Position numbers and translations under genes: made by a program. From the NCBI RefSeq assembly GCF_008085905.1, contig NZ_VSFF01000014.1:186001-250000 (forward strand): a DNA stretch of 64,000 nucleotides, read 5' to 3'. Position 1 is the stretch's first letter, and every line of letters starts with the position of its first letter. The DNA comes from Actinomadura syzygii. GTDB taxonomy: Bacteria > Actinomycetota > Actinomycetes > Streptosporangiales > Streptosporangiaceae. This document shows, piece after piece, positions 48,537 through 56,587 of the stretch. The notes below the pieces were generated by a model that saw nothing but the letters and a program-made list of their open reading frames with translations, was not told the origin of the DNA and made no database searches.

Positions 48537-49013
48537 CGTGGACGGTCCTTCCAGAGAGACGGAGAGGAGTGACCCCCCGAGACGGTCTTCCCCTCCCTAC
48601 CGGCCCGGGTCACGTTCTGGTGAGGGGATGAAGGCCGCCGGGCGGGTGGCCGGTTGCGGCGAGCAACCCGTCTCCCAGTTCAAGCGCCGTCGGTGCCCGG
48701 AGGGCGATGTCTGGGCAGTGGACGACGAGTCATAGCCCCCTTGGTGAGGGGCACATGCCTCGCCAGTGGGGAATTCGTGGCGGAGGCGTCGCAGTGATGC
48801 GGCGGTGGTGTCCCACGTTCCGGCGGTGCTGCGTCGCGCCGCCGCCACGGTCGCGGCGGTCCACGTCGTCATTCACAGGGACGGGCGGCCTGGTGGACCG
48901 ACCCTCGGTCACACAAGCCAGTCACCCGAAAGGACCTGCTCGCGGCTATACACCTCGTAGCCGGGTGGGACCCGACCAGCGTCCACCACCGACACTGAAT
49001 CCGACACCACTAC
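48537..49013. other. Upstream region of the graspetide operon
   Basis: Apart from the doubtful frame at 48597-48872 no gene is seen. The segment 48537-48600 directly before the precursor should hold its promoter; I could not identify clear -35/-10 elements. Confidence 0.4.
48597..48872 (-). CDS. Hypothetical protein upstream of the graspetide precursor
   Basis: 91-codon frame from ATG 48872 (starting MTTWTAATVAAARRSTAG). The first about 35 codons have strong third-position GC, as in real genes, and predict a helix with regularly spaced Thr/Arg; after that the codon bias weakens, and no ribosome site is visible. It may be a decayed or short real gene in the RiPP locus. Confidence 0.35.
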   Translation of the reverse strand: MTTWTAATVAAARRSTAGTWDTTAASLRRLRHEFPTGEACAPHQGGYDSSSTAQTSPSGHRRRLNWETGCSPQPATRPAAFIPSPERDPGR

Positions 49014-49217
49014 CTAGACGTTCGGGTCGAACTCGCTCGACTTCAGGCGGCGCGTGAACGCACGCCACGACGCAAGGTCGAACGCCAGCTTGGGGCCGGC
49101 CGGATCCTTAGAGTCACGCACTGCGACCATCGACGCCAGGTTCGCGACCTCAATGCACTCGCCACCGTGCTGGTCGCTGCGGCTGCTCTTACGCCATTGG
49201 ACGTCCGACGCGGGCAT
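49014..49217 (-). CDS. DUF397 domain protein (second in tandem)
   Basis: 67 residues from ATG 49217 (GTG 49226 in frame). DUF397 marks: VQWRKSSRSDQHGGECIEV, VRDSKDPAGPKLAFDL and SWRAFTRRLKSSEF. It lies 2 nt after the stop of the upstream DUF397 gene, with which it shares ending LKSSEFD/VKSSQFD, so the two arose by duplication. Confidence 0.9.
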   Translation of the reverse strand: MPASDVQWRKSSRSDQHGGECIEVANLASMVAVRDSKDPAGPKLAFDLASWRAFTRRLKSSEFDPNV

Positions 49218-49219
49218 GG

Positions 49220-49432
49220 CTAGCACTCCAGGTCGAATTGGCTCGACTTCACGCGGAGCATGAACGCGTGCCAGGCAGTGAAGTCGAACGCGAGCCTGGA
49301 CCCCTCGGGGTCCTTGGAATCACGCACCACAACCGCAGACGTGAGGTCTGCGACCTCTACGCAGTCACCGCCTTGGCCGCTGCTGTGGCTGCTCTTACGC
49401 CACCGGAGGTCCAGTAGATCCGGGGTGCTCAC
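49220..49432 (-). CDS. DUF397 domain protein (first in tandem)
   Basis: 70 residues from GTG 49432, overlapping the XRE stop by 4 bp (GTGA). DUF397 marks: LRWRKSSHSSGQGGDCVEV, VRDSKDPEGSRLAFDF and AWHAFMLRVKSS. It is encoded between the XRE regulator and a second DUF397 copy, an XRE-DUF397-DUF397 cassette. Confidence 0.9.
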   Translation of the reverse strand: MSTPDLLDLRWRKSSHSSGQGGDCVEVADLTSAVVVRDSKDPEGSRLAFDFTAWHAFMLRVKSSQFDLEC

Positions 49433-50262
49433 GTGTAGTCCTCCAGAATCTTCCTGATCATCCTGAGAGACTCCTCGTTACGAAGGGACTCTCCCATCAC
49501 CAGGTCGAAGCGTACTCTGTATTCGGCAATCGTGGTTCCTTCCTCTATCACCTGGCTTATTTCAGGGCCTTCGTGGTAGGCGAGGTCCTCACCGCCGGGC
49601 AGGGTCAAGACCTTGAATGCGCCATCGAGTGCCGCATAAGTCACCGACGAGAACGGAAGTACTCGGATTTCCACTCGGGGATTTGATATGGCCGTGTCGA
49701 CGAGGCGCGACAACTGTTCTGCCATCACGGGCGGGCCACCGACGCTTCGGCGTAAGACGGCCTCGTCGAGGACGAACCACATGCGGGGCGCGTTGTCTCG
49801 GGCGAGGAGCTCCTGTCGTTCCATGCGCGCGCAGACACGCTCGTCGAGTGCGTCGAGAGGCAGGCCGGAGCTCAAGACCGCGCGAGCGTAGGCAGGCGTC
49901 TGGAGGATTCCCGGGATTACCTGGGCTTCGTAGGAGCGCATGGCGACGGCCTGTGCCTCGAAGTCGGTGTATCGCTCGAAGCCGGGTGGGGCGGCGAGGT
50001 GTTTGCCCTCTCGCTTAATCTCGCGCCACATCCGCCAGAACATCCGCTTCGGCGTCTTGAAGTACACGTCGAGGTCGTCCGCCGTGGCCTCTGACGGCGG
50101 CTTCTGAGCGGTTTCCAGCTTTTCGATCCACCCTGGCCTGCAGCCGAGGGCGTCCGAGAGTTCTCGACGTGAGAGGCCCGCATCCTCGCGGAAGCCGCGG
50201 AGGACCGCGCCGAAGGTTCGGAGTAGCGGATCGCGCGTGTAATTGCCCTCGTCACTCGTCAT
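49429..50262 (-). CDS. XRE family regulator with DUF5753 domain (second module)
   Basis: 277 residues from ATG 50262; a longer frame to 50313 lacks support. The Cro/C1 helix-turn-helix spans about residues 29-52 (LSRRELSDALGCRPGWIEKL) and is followed by the DUF5753 domain from about 95 (GFERYTDFEAQAVAM, IPGILQTPAYARAV). Visible third-position A/T is higher than in its neighbours, suggesting recent acquisition. It is divergent from a short hypothetical gene, with a GTGTGA-TCACAC repeat between. Confidence 0.92.
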   Translation of the reverse strand: MTSDEGNYTRDPLLRTFGAVLRGFREDAGLSRRELSDALGCRPGWIEKLETAQKPPSEATADDLDVYFKTPKRMFWRMWREIKREGKHLAAPPGFERYTDFEAQAVAMRSYEAQVIPGILQTPAYARAVLSSGLPLDALDERVCARMERQELLARDNAPRMWFVLDEAVLRRSVGGPPVMAEQLSRLVDTAISNPRVEIRVLPFSSVTYAALDGAFKVLTLPGGEDLAYHEGPEISQVIEEGTTIAEYRVRFDLVMGESLRNEESLRMIRKILEDYT

Positions 50263-50331
50263 GGGGGGTGTTCCTGCCGCCTCGGGGTGCGTTCTGGGGT
50301 GCGTTGGTCCCATAGCTGAGCGTAGTCGAGC

Positions 50332-50349
50332 GTGTGAGGGTGGTCACAC
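50332..50349. promoter_or_regulatory. Inverted repeat in the divergent XRE promoter region
   Basis: GTGTGA (50332-50337) and TCACAC (50344-50349), 6-nt centre, between the XRE gene start and the small ORF at 50385. It is a candidate operator for the XRE protein. Confidence 0.45.
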
Positions 50350-50384
50350 GGATTCGAGCAGGTGAGCGACCAGAGGTTTTCGAG

Positions 50385-50615
50385 ATGGATGCGCAGGCGC
50401 GGCGGGACGAGTGGGAGCTAGGGCGGCTTCGGGACGACTTTGGTGGGTGGCGGATCTGGCGGGCCGTCAGGCGGGACGGCGGGCTCGGTGAATGGGTCGC
50501 CAGCCTCCATGACCCCAAGGTCGGGGTCGAGCCGACGGTGATGCTTCCCAGCGCGCCCCTGCTTCGGAAGGCGCTGATCCGGCAGGCCGAGAAGGCGCGG
50601 GTCAGGAACGGGTGA
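50385..50615 (+). CDS. Small hypothetical protein
   Basis: 76 residues from ATG 50385, with AGAGG 8 nt upstream. It starts MDAQARRDEWELGRLRDDF, then contains GGWRIWRAVRRDGG and ends basic (RQAEKARVRNG). Similar short actinomycete proteins often sit next to XRE regulators; the function is unknown. It is followed at 50712 by another small gene in the same direction. Confidence 0.68.
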   Translation: MDAQARRDEWELGRLRDDFGGWRIWRAVRRDGGLGEWVASLHDPKVGVEPTVMLPSAPLLRKALIRQAEKARVRNG

Positions 50616-50711
50616 ACGCGGCGGCGCCAATGCCGCCTAACGAACGCGGCGCGGCCGGTGGCCCTCCCCCCGGTTCACCGGCCGCGTCGTCCCACACGGA
50701 GAGGTGAGGTC

Positions 50712-50996
50712 ATGGAGTGGCAGAACGTGCTGCCGGTGCGGAGTGACCGGCAGACGCACCTGGGCGAATTGCGCGCGGCCATCGAGGCGCACCCGGAACT
50801 CGCGTGCGGCGTCGTGGAGCGGCGCGGGGTCTCGTGGATCAGTGTCGTCCGGGTGGGTGCGCCGCAGCGGCTCGTGGAGGTCGGGTGCGACTTCCTCAGG
50901 GCGGAGTGGTGGTTCACGTGGTCGGACGGGCGGACGATCGGGTCCGTGCGTGACGTGGACGGTGTGGTCGCTGTGCTCGTCCGGGAGTTGGCGTAA
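50712..50996 (+). CDS. Small hypothetical protein
   Basis: 94 residues from ATG 50712, with GAGGTGAGG upstream. It contains DRQTHLGELRAAIEAHPELACGVVE, WISVVRVGAPQRLVEVGCDFL and AEWWFTWSDGRTIG. The pattern of alternating beta strands and one helix suggests a compact alpha/beta protein. A very strong hairpin terminates it. Not recognised; probably in the same transcript as the gene at 50385. Confidence 0.7.
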   Translation: MEWQNVLPVRSDRQTHLGELRAAIEAHPELACGVVERRGVSWISVVRVGAPQRLVEVGCDFLRAEWWFTWSDGRTIGSVRDVDGVVAVLVRELA

Positions 50997-51000
50997 CGAC

Positions 51001-51040
51001 GAACAGGCCCCGCCGCGTGGACACGCGGCGGGGCCTGTTC
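51001..51040. terminator. Strong bidirectional terminator
   Basis: Perfect 19-bp stem (arms 51001-51019 and 51022-51040, starting GAACAGGCCCC) with a 2-nt centre between the convergent stops at 50996 and 51045. It is the strongest hairpin in the window. Confidence 0.88.
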
Positions 51041-51044
51041 ATTG

Positions 51045-52892
51045 CTAGTGAAGAGGCAGGGTCAGGGAGCTGTTGTGGAGGTCGACCTTGACCTTGGTGC
51101 CCGCCGGGTAGCGCAGCGTGTACGCGTGGTCGGTGGCGAGGACCATCAGGCCGATGCGGTGTCCGGGCTTGAACACGTAGTCGTACGGCTGCATCGTCCA
51201 GGAGAAGGTGTAGTCCTTACCCGCCTTCACCGGGGTGCTGCGCCAGATGGACGTGCGGTTGCGGACGTCCAGCCAGCCACGGGTCACAATCTTGAACGGT
51301 GTAACCGCCGTCGTGTACTTGCGGACGGCGCGGCATCCTTCGTTACCGGGGATCGAGTCGCCGTAGCACCACCTGTCGGACGTGGAGACGAAGCCCGAGA
51401 CGCGCTCGTCCGTGCCGTAGTCGACGAGCACCGCCGACAGGTACGGGGAGCGGCCGTCGACGGAGGCGCGGAGCTTGATGCTGGCGGTGCCGCTCAGCTT
51501 CGTCGCCTTGGTCAGCGCGGGCGTGAGGTAGATCAGCCGGTTGGGGTCGGCCTCGTCCGGCTTGGCGGCGAGGTCCTCGGCCTTGCGGGACGGGTCGTCC
51601 ACGAGCTGCTGCGTGCCTTTCCCGCGCGCGCCGAGGCCCTTGTCGTTCAGGCCCAGGGAGACGGGACGCGCGGACGGGTCGGGCCATTCCTTGTGCGTCT
51701 CCCAATTGCCGGGAGTGCGCTCGAGGTCGACGCGCGGCTGCCGCATGACGTCGTTGCGGACGTTGTACAGCTCGTGCGCGAACCAGAGGTTGAGGGTTTC
51801 GAGCCAGGCGCTCTGGCGAATGTCCAGCGGGTCGTCGTGCGCGCCCTGGTGAATCCACAGTTTCCGGTTGACTCCGGCCTTCTTGAGGCCGTCCCAGAGC
51901 TGGGACATCTGGATCGGCTTGACGTTCCAGTCGGCGAGGCCGCTCGTCAGGAACACGCTGGCGCGGAACTTCGGCGCGCTCTTGGCGAAGTTCCGCGCGT
52001 CCCAGGTGCGGTTGTAGTCGCCGGTGACCCGGTCCATCTTCTTTTCGAGGTCGTGCATGACGGGCGCGCAGACGGCCGGGTCCTTGCGGCTGAGGACGGC
52101 CTTCGCGTGCAGGTCCAGGTCCTCGCCCTCCCATCCGTCGGGGGCGACCACTCCGCCGTTGGCGCGGTATTCGTCGTACCAGTTGGAGACGCCGGAGACG
52201 GACACGACGGTCTTGAGGGCCTGGACGCGGGTCGCGGCGGCGGCGAGCGGAAGCGTCCCGTCATAGGACTTGCCCGCCATTGCAACGTTCCCGGTCGACC
52301 AGCCCGCGCGGACCTTCTTGCCGTTCTCGTCGTAGGCGGTGCCCTTGCCCGCGAGCCATTCGATGACGGACTTCATCCCCTGCGCCTCGTTCGGGCCGAC
52401 GGCGGTGGGGCAGCCGTCGGAGTCGCCCGTGCCGAGCGTGTCGGCGGCGACGAAGGCGTAACCGCGGGAGACGAAGTAATTGTCGTAGTACGGGAACGAG
52501 TAGCTCACCGGGCCGGGCGGGCCGGGCGGCGGCGTCCATTTCGCGAGGCGCGGATAGTCGGTGACGTCGGCCGGGTGGTAGGGCGGGTCCTGGAGGCCCC
52601 CGTAGTACGGGCTGCCCTCGATGATGGAGGCGACCTTCAGTCCGCCGTTCGTCTCCTTGGGACGAGTGACGTAAATGGACACGCGGTCGCGTTTCCCGTC
52701 CCCGTCGCTGTCCACCGCGGTCTCGACGAACACCTTTTCGCGGACGGCGTCCTTGAAGGAGAAGACGGGTTGCGTCTTGCCGTCCTTGACGACGATGTGA
52801 GGACGCGCCGTTTCGGCGTTGGCGGGCAGTGCGCCCGCCACGAGGCCGGTCAGGCCCGCCAGTGCCGCGACGGGCAGGAGTTTGTGTCTCAA
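51045..52892 (-). CDS. Secreted CocE/Xaa-Pro dipeptidyl-peptidase family hydrolase (S15)
   Basis: 615 residues from TTG 52892, with GGGGAG 6 nt upstream. Signal peptide (LLPVAALAGLTGLVAG, A-N-A cleavage near 27). Alpha/beta hydrolase triad: Ser209 in GKSYDG, Asp321 in SGLADWNV and His352 in HQGAHDDP. The C-terminal beta domain (about 390-615) is the jelly roll of X-Pro dipeptidyl peptidases. It acts outside the cell on proline-containing peptides or acylated compounds. It is convergent with the small gene at 50712 across a terminator. Confidence 0.93.
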   Translation of the reverse strand: MRHKLLPVAALAGLTGLVAGALPANAETARPHIVVKDGKTQPVFSFKDAVREKVFVETAVDSDGDGKRDRVSIYVTRPKETNGGLKVASIIEGSPYYGGLQDPPYHPADVTDYPRLAKWTPPPGPPGPVSYSFPYYDNYFVSRGYAFVAADTLGTGDSDGCPTAVGPNEAQGMKSVIEWLAGKGTAYDENGKKVRAGWSTGNVAMAGKSYDGTLPLAAAATRVQALKTVVSVSGVSNWYDEYRANGGVVAPDGWEGEDLDLHAKAVLSRKDPAVCAPVMHDLEKKMDRVTGDYNRTWDARNFAKSAPKFRASVFLTSGLADWNVKPIQMSQLWDGLKKAGVNRKLWIHQGAHDDPLDIRQSAWLETLNLWFAHELYNVRNDVMRQPRVDLERTPGNWETHKEWPDPSARPVSLGLNDKGLGARGKGTQQLVDDPSRKAEDLAAKPDEADPNRLIYLTPALTKATKLSGTASIKLRASVDGRSPYLSAVLVDYGTDERVSGFVSTSDRWCYGDSIPGNEGCRAVRKYTTAVTPFKIVTRGWLDVRNRTSIWRSTPVKAGKDYTFSWTMQPYDYVFKPGHRIGLMVLATDHAYTLRYPAGTKVKVDLHNSSLTLPLH

Positions 52893-53031
52893 CGTCCGCT
52901 CCCCTGATCACTGAAAGAAACCTGATCAGCCTTCCGGCGGCGAACGGGGACGGTCAACGGTAATTGTTAACAAACCTGCCGGTTACGGCGGTGGCGTTTC
53001 GTAGGCGGGTCCGCGCGCTCCGGCAAAATCG

Positions 53032-53412
53032 TCAGGACCGGCGCTTTCGTCGGGCCCGGCGCTCCTCTTCCACGGCGTCGAAGAACCAGTCGGGCAGCCT
53101 GCCCTCGGCGCGGAGGAGCTTCCGCTCCACCGGGCTCAGCCGGTCGGTCACGACGTCGACGGGAATGGCGAACGTCGCGAGCCGTCCGCTGGAGGCTTCG
53201 TTCGAGAGCTTCCGAGCGTCCCCGACGGTGTCGCCCCGCGTCCGGCTCCTGCTGAGGGCGTTGGCCGTGGCGCCCGCGCTGAGGACGCGCAGCGGCACCG
53301 TCCACCAAGGCGTGGCGCGGCGCGACAGTTCTGGACGTGCGGCCTCCCACGCCAATCTGGAGTCCTGGAGGGGACGGTTCGGCACCCAGTCCTTCGGACG
53401 CGCGAGACCCAT
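53032..53412 (-). CDS. Hypothetical protein with C-terminal basic helix
   Basis: 126 residues from ATG 53412, with GAAGG upstream. It has a Trp-rich start (LARPKDWVPNRPLQD, then TPWWTVPLRVL), a central polar stretch and a helical, acidic-then-basic C-terminus (DWFFDAVEEERRARRKRRS). It lies 59 nt after the thymidine phosphorylase stop on the same strand. No domain recognised. Confidence 0.65.
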   Translation of the reverse strand: MGLARPKDWVPNRPLQDSRLAWEAARPELSRRATPWWTVPLRVLSAGATANALSRSRTRGDTVGDARKLSNEASSGRLATFAIPVDVVTDRLSPVERKLLRAEGRLPDWFFDAVEEERRARRKRRS

Positions 53413-53471
53413 GGACGGCCTTCTTTCTGCCTATTCCTTTATGCGATTCTGCGTCGCCGCCCGAAAGGGAG

Positions 53472-54740
53472 TCAGGAGACGCGGTCGATGATCAGGGGGT
53501 GGAGGGACGAGGTGCCGTCGATCTCGAACGCGCCGTCCAGGGATTCCAGTGCGCGGGGAATCCGAGAAGCGTCGTCCGCGTGCAGCGTGAGGAGCGGCGC
53601 GCCCGCGGTGACCGTGTCGCCGGGCCTGGCGTGGCAGATGATCCCCGCCGCCGCGGACACCGGGTCCTCCTTGCGGGCGCGGCCCGCGCCGAGCCGCCAC
53701 GCGGCGACGCCCACGCCGTACGCGTCCAGGCCGGTCAGGACGCCGGACGACGGCGCCGTGACCGTGTGGGTCTCGCGCGCGGACGGCAGCGGCGCGTCCG
53801 GGTCGCCGCCCTGCGCGGTGATCATGCGGCGCCAGACGTCCATGGCGGAGCCGTCCTTGAGCGCGTCCGCCGGGTCCTTCGCGGTGAGCCCGGCGGCGTC
53901 GAGCATCTCGCGGGCCAGCGTCAGCGTCAGCTCGACGACGTCGGACGGCCCGCCGCCCGCGAGCACCTCCACCGACTCCGCGACCTCGACGGCGTTGCCG
54001 ACCGCCGCGCCGAGCGGCCGGTCCATGGCGGTCAGCAGCGCGGTCGTGCGGACGCCGTGGTCGGCGCCGATCGCGACCATCGTCTCGGCCAGCTCGCGCG
54101 CGTTCTCGACGGTCTTCATGAACGCGCCGGAGCCGACCTTGACGTCCAGGACGAGCGCGCCCGTCCCCTCCGCGATCTTCTTCGACATGATCGAGGACGC
54201 GATCAGCGGGATCGACTCCACGGTGCCGGTCACGTCGCGGAGGGCGTAGAGCTTGCGGTCGGCGGGGGCGAGGCCGCCGCCCGCCGCGCATACCACCGCG
54301 CCCGCCGAGCGCAGGACGTCCAGCATCTCCGCGTTCGACAGCGACGCCCGCCAGCCGGGGATCGACTCCAGCTTGTCGAGCGTCCCGCCGGTGTGGCCGA
54401 GGCCGCGCCCGGACAGTTGCGGGACGGCCGCCCCGCACGCCGCCACCACCGGCGCCAGCGGCAGCGTGATCTTGTCGCCGACGCCGCCGGTGGAGTGCTT
54501 GTCGGTGGTCGGACGGTCGAGCGACGACCAGTCCATCCGCTCGCCGGAGCGGATCATGGCGTCCGTCCAGCGGGCGACCTCCGCGCGGGACATGCCGTTC
54601 AGCAGGATCGCCATCGCGAGCGCGGCCATCTGCTCCTCGGCGATCGCGCCGCGCGTGTAGGCGTCGACCGCCCAGTCGATCTGGTCAGGGGCGAGCGTCC
54701 CGCCGTCGCGCTTGGCGCGGATGACGTCGATCGCGTCCAC
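53472..54740 (-). CDS. deoA: Thymidine phosphorylase
   Basis: 422 residues from GTG 54740, 3 nt after the cytidine deaminase stop. Family signature KHSTGGVGDKITLPL, GRGLGHTGGTLDKLESIPG, KVGSGAFM and LGAAVGNAVEVAE-like segments are all present, with the usual three domains (alpha 1-65, alpha/beta, C-terminal beta). It cleaves thymidine or uridine to base and sugar-1-phosphate. It is the last core gene of the nucleoside operon. Confidence 0.95.
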   Translation of the reverse strand: MDAIDVIRAKRDGGTLAPDQIDWAVDAYTRGAIAEEQMAALAMAILLNGMSRAEVARWTDAMIRSGERMDWSSLDRPTTDKHSTGGVGDKITLPLAPVVAACGAAVPQLSGRGLGHTGGTLDKLESIPGWRASLSNAEMLDVLRSAGAVVCAAGGGLAPADRKLYALRDVTGTVESIPLIASSIMSKKIAEGTGALVLDVKVGSGAFMKTVENARELAETMVAIGADHGVRTTALLTAMDRPLGAAVGNAVEVAESVEVLAGGGPSDVVELTLTLAREMLDAAGLTAKDPADALKDGSAMDVWRRMITAQGGDPDAPLPSARETHTVTAPSSGVLTGLDAYGVGVAAWRLGAGRARKEDPVSAAAGIICHARPGDTVTAGAPLLTLHADDASRIPRALESLDGAFEIDGTSSLHPLIIDRVS

Positions 54741-54743
54741 CGA

Positions 54744-55151
54744 TCACGCCCTCTCGATCAGGTCGTCTGGGCCGAACGCGTCCGGCAGGACGTCCGACAT
54801 GGGCAGGATCCCCTTGGTCGTCTCGATCAGCATCGACGCGCCGCCGTGCTCCCAGAGGAGCTGGCGGCAGCGCCCGCACGGCATCAGCGTGGTCCCGTGC
54901 CCGTCGACGACCACGACCGCGAGCAGGCGCGGGTTCTCCTCCGGGCGTCCGGGGCCGTGCAGGGCGGACACGAGACCGCACTCCGCGCACAGGGCGACCC
55001 CGTACGCGGCGTTCTCGACGTTGCAGCCGGTGACGATGCGTCCGTCGGCCGCCAGCCCGGCGGCGCCGACCGGGAACCCGGAGTAGGGGCAGTAGGCGCG
55101 CTTCATCGCGTCCCGCGCGGCGTCGCGCAGGGCGGACCAGTCGATCTCCAT
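54744..55151 (-). CDS. cdd: Cytidine deaminase
   Basis: 135 residues. The zinc site has CAEC (about 55-58, with the catalytic Glu) and PCGRC (about 92-96), as in tetrameric bacterial CDAs; N-terminal YCPYSGFPVGAAG and GCNVENAAYG bind substrate. It deaminates (deoxy)cytidine to (deoxy)uridine, feeding the phosphorylase encoded 3 nt downstream. Five base pairs separate it from the upstream permease gene. Confidence 0.95.
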   Translation of the reverse strand: MEIDWSALRDAARDAMKRAYCPYSGFPVGAAGLAADGRIVTGCNVENAAYGVALCAECGLVSALHGPGRPEENPRLLAVVVVDGHGTTLMPCGRCRQLLWEHGGASMLIETTKGILPMSDVLPDAFGPDDLIERA

Positions 55152-55156
55152 AGGCG

Positions 55157-56512
55157 TTATCGTGCCTCACCGCGCCGATATCGAAGCCCGTTCGCGGCGG
55201 GCATTCTGAGCCGCTGGCTCGCCAGGGCCAGGACGAGAAGGGTCGTCAGATGCGGCGTGAACGACACCAGTTCGCCCGGGACGATCTCGCTCATCATGAA
55301 CCAGACCAGCAGCGCGGCGGCCGCGACGAGCGACAGCGCGGCGCCGACGTAGGCGCCCCGCAGCTCCCGGCGGCCGAGGTCGGTGACCACCTCCGGCCGC
55401 AGCCGGGACGCCCGGAACCCCTGCCAGATCGCGACGCCGATCAGCAGCACCGCGACGAACAGCAGCAGCGCGTGGACGGACTGCCCGCCGCCGCGCACGT
55501 TCATCGCGTCCGTGTAGCCGAACAGCAGCGACCCGGCGGCGAGCCCGCCCGGCCGCCAGTTCCCGAAGATCATGGCGGCGAGGCCGATGAAGCCGCGGCC
55601 GTTGGTCTGGCCGTCCTGGTAGAGCGGGGCGGCGACGGTGACGAGGAACGCGCCCGCGAGGCCGGAGAACCCGCCCGAGATCATGACGGCCGCGTACTTC
55701 ATCCGGTACACGTGCACGCCGAGCGACTCGGCGGCGTACGGGTCCTCGCCGCAGGACCGGATGCGCAGCCCGAACGGCGTCCGCCACAGGACGACGAAGC
55801 TCAGCGGGATGAGCAGCAGCGCCACCAGCGTCAGCAGCGACATGTCGCTGGTCAGCCCGCGCACGATGCCCGCGAGGTCGGACGCCAGGAACCAGTGGCG
55901 GCGCTCCAGCGAGCCGAGCCAGTCGGGGCTCTCCCAGCCGCCGATCTTCCCGCCGGACAGCACCGGCAGCGTCAGCGTGTTGATCGGATCGACCGGCGGG
56001 GACTGCCGGGGCCCGCCGCCGAGCGCCTTCGCCTCGCCCTTGTCGAAGATCAGCCCGGCGAGGAACTGCGTCAGCCCGAGCCCGAGGATGTTGATCGCGA
56101 CGCCGGACACGATGTGGTCGACGCCGAACGACACGGTCGCGATCGCGTGCAGCAGCCCGCCGAGCGCGCCGCCGATGATCCCGGCGAGCACGCCGATCCA
56201 CGGGCCCCACTGGTAGCCCGCCCAGGCGCCCGTCCAGGTGCCGAGGATCATCATGCCCTCAAGGCCGATGTTGATCACGCCGGAGCGCTCGGACCAGAGC
56301 CCGCCGAGCCCGGCCAGGAAGATCGGGACGGCGAGCCGCAGGGACGCGCTGACCGTCCCGCTGGACGTCACCGGGTCCGCGTCGTCGATCACCCGGACCA
56401 GCGACAGCAGCACCAGCAGCCCGGACGCGATCAGCAGGTAGTGCGGCCACCGCAACCGCCGTCCCTTGGCAGCGGCCTTGGCCAGCGAGACCGTCTCAGC
56501 AGCCGCACTCAC
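55157..56512 (-). CDS. Nucleoside ABC transporter permease 2
   Basis: 451 residues from GTG 56512 with AGGTAGGG upstream. About 9-10 membrane helices; family segments FLAGLGGLWSERSGVINIGLEG, GVDHIVSGVAINILGLG and SLGVHVYRMKYAAVMISGGF. It is the RbsC-like, BMP-type permease that pairs with the permease at 56586. The additional N- and C-terminal segments make it longer than E. coli RbsC. It imports nucleosides with the ATPase and lipoprotein. Confidence 0.93.
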   Translation of the reverse strand: MSAAAETVSLAKAAAKGRRLRWPHYLLIASGLLVLLSLVRVIDDADPVTSSGTVSASLRLAVPIFLAGLGGLWSERSGVINIGLEGMMILGTWTGAWAGYQWGPWIGVLAGIIGGALGGLLHAIATVSFGVDHIVSGVAINILGLGLTQFLAGLIFDKGEAKALGGGPRQSPPVDPINTLTLPVLSGGKIGGWESPDWLGSLERRHWFLASDLAGIVRGLTSDMSLLTLVALLLIPLSFVVLWRTPFGLRIRSCGEDPYAAESLGVHVYRMKYAAVMISGGFSGLAGAFLVTVAAPLYQDGQTNGRGFIGLAAMIFGNWRPGGLAAGSLLFGYTDAMNVRGGGQSVHALLLFVAVLLIGVAIWQGFRASRLRPEVVTDLGRRELRGAYVGAALSLVAAAALLVWFMMSEIVPGELVSFTPHLTTLLVLALASQRLRMPAANGLRYRRGEAR

Positions 56513-56526
56513 GACGCCCTACCTTT

Positions 56527-56587
56527 CTGGGGGACGACCCCCAGCCCCCCGCGGCGGGAGCGCCATGATCCTCGCTTCGCTGCGGTC
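56527..56587. repeat. Copy of an intergenic composite repeat
   Basis: Hairpin CTGGGGG-ACGA-CCCCCAG (56527-56544) followed by GATCCTCGCTTCGCTGCGGT (56567-56586) and one more base. The 21-bp block is identical to 238-258, and the hairpin matches 24232-24249 apart from its loop. It sits between the two permease genes, so the operon transcript contains the hairpin. Confidence 0.65.
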
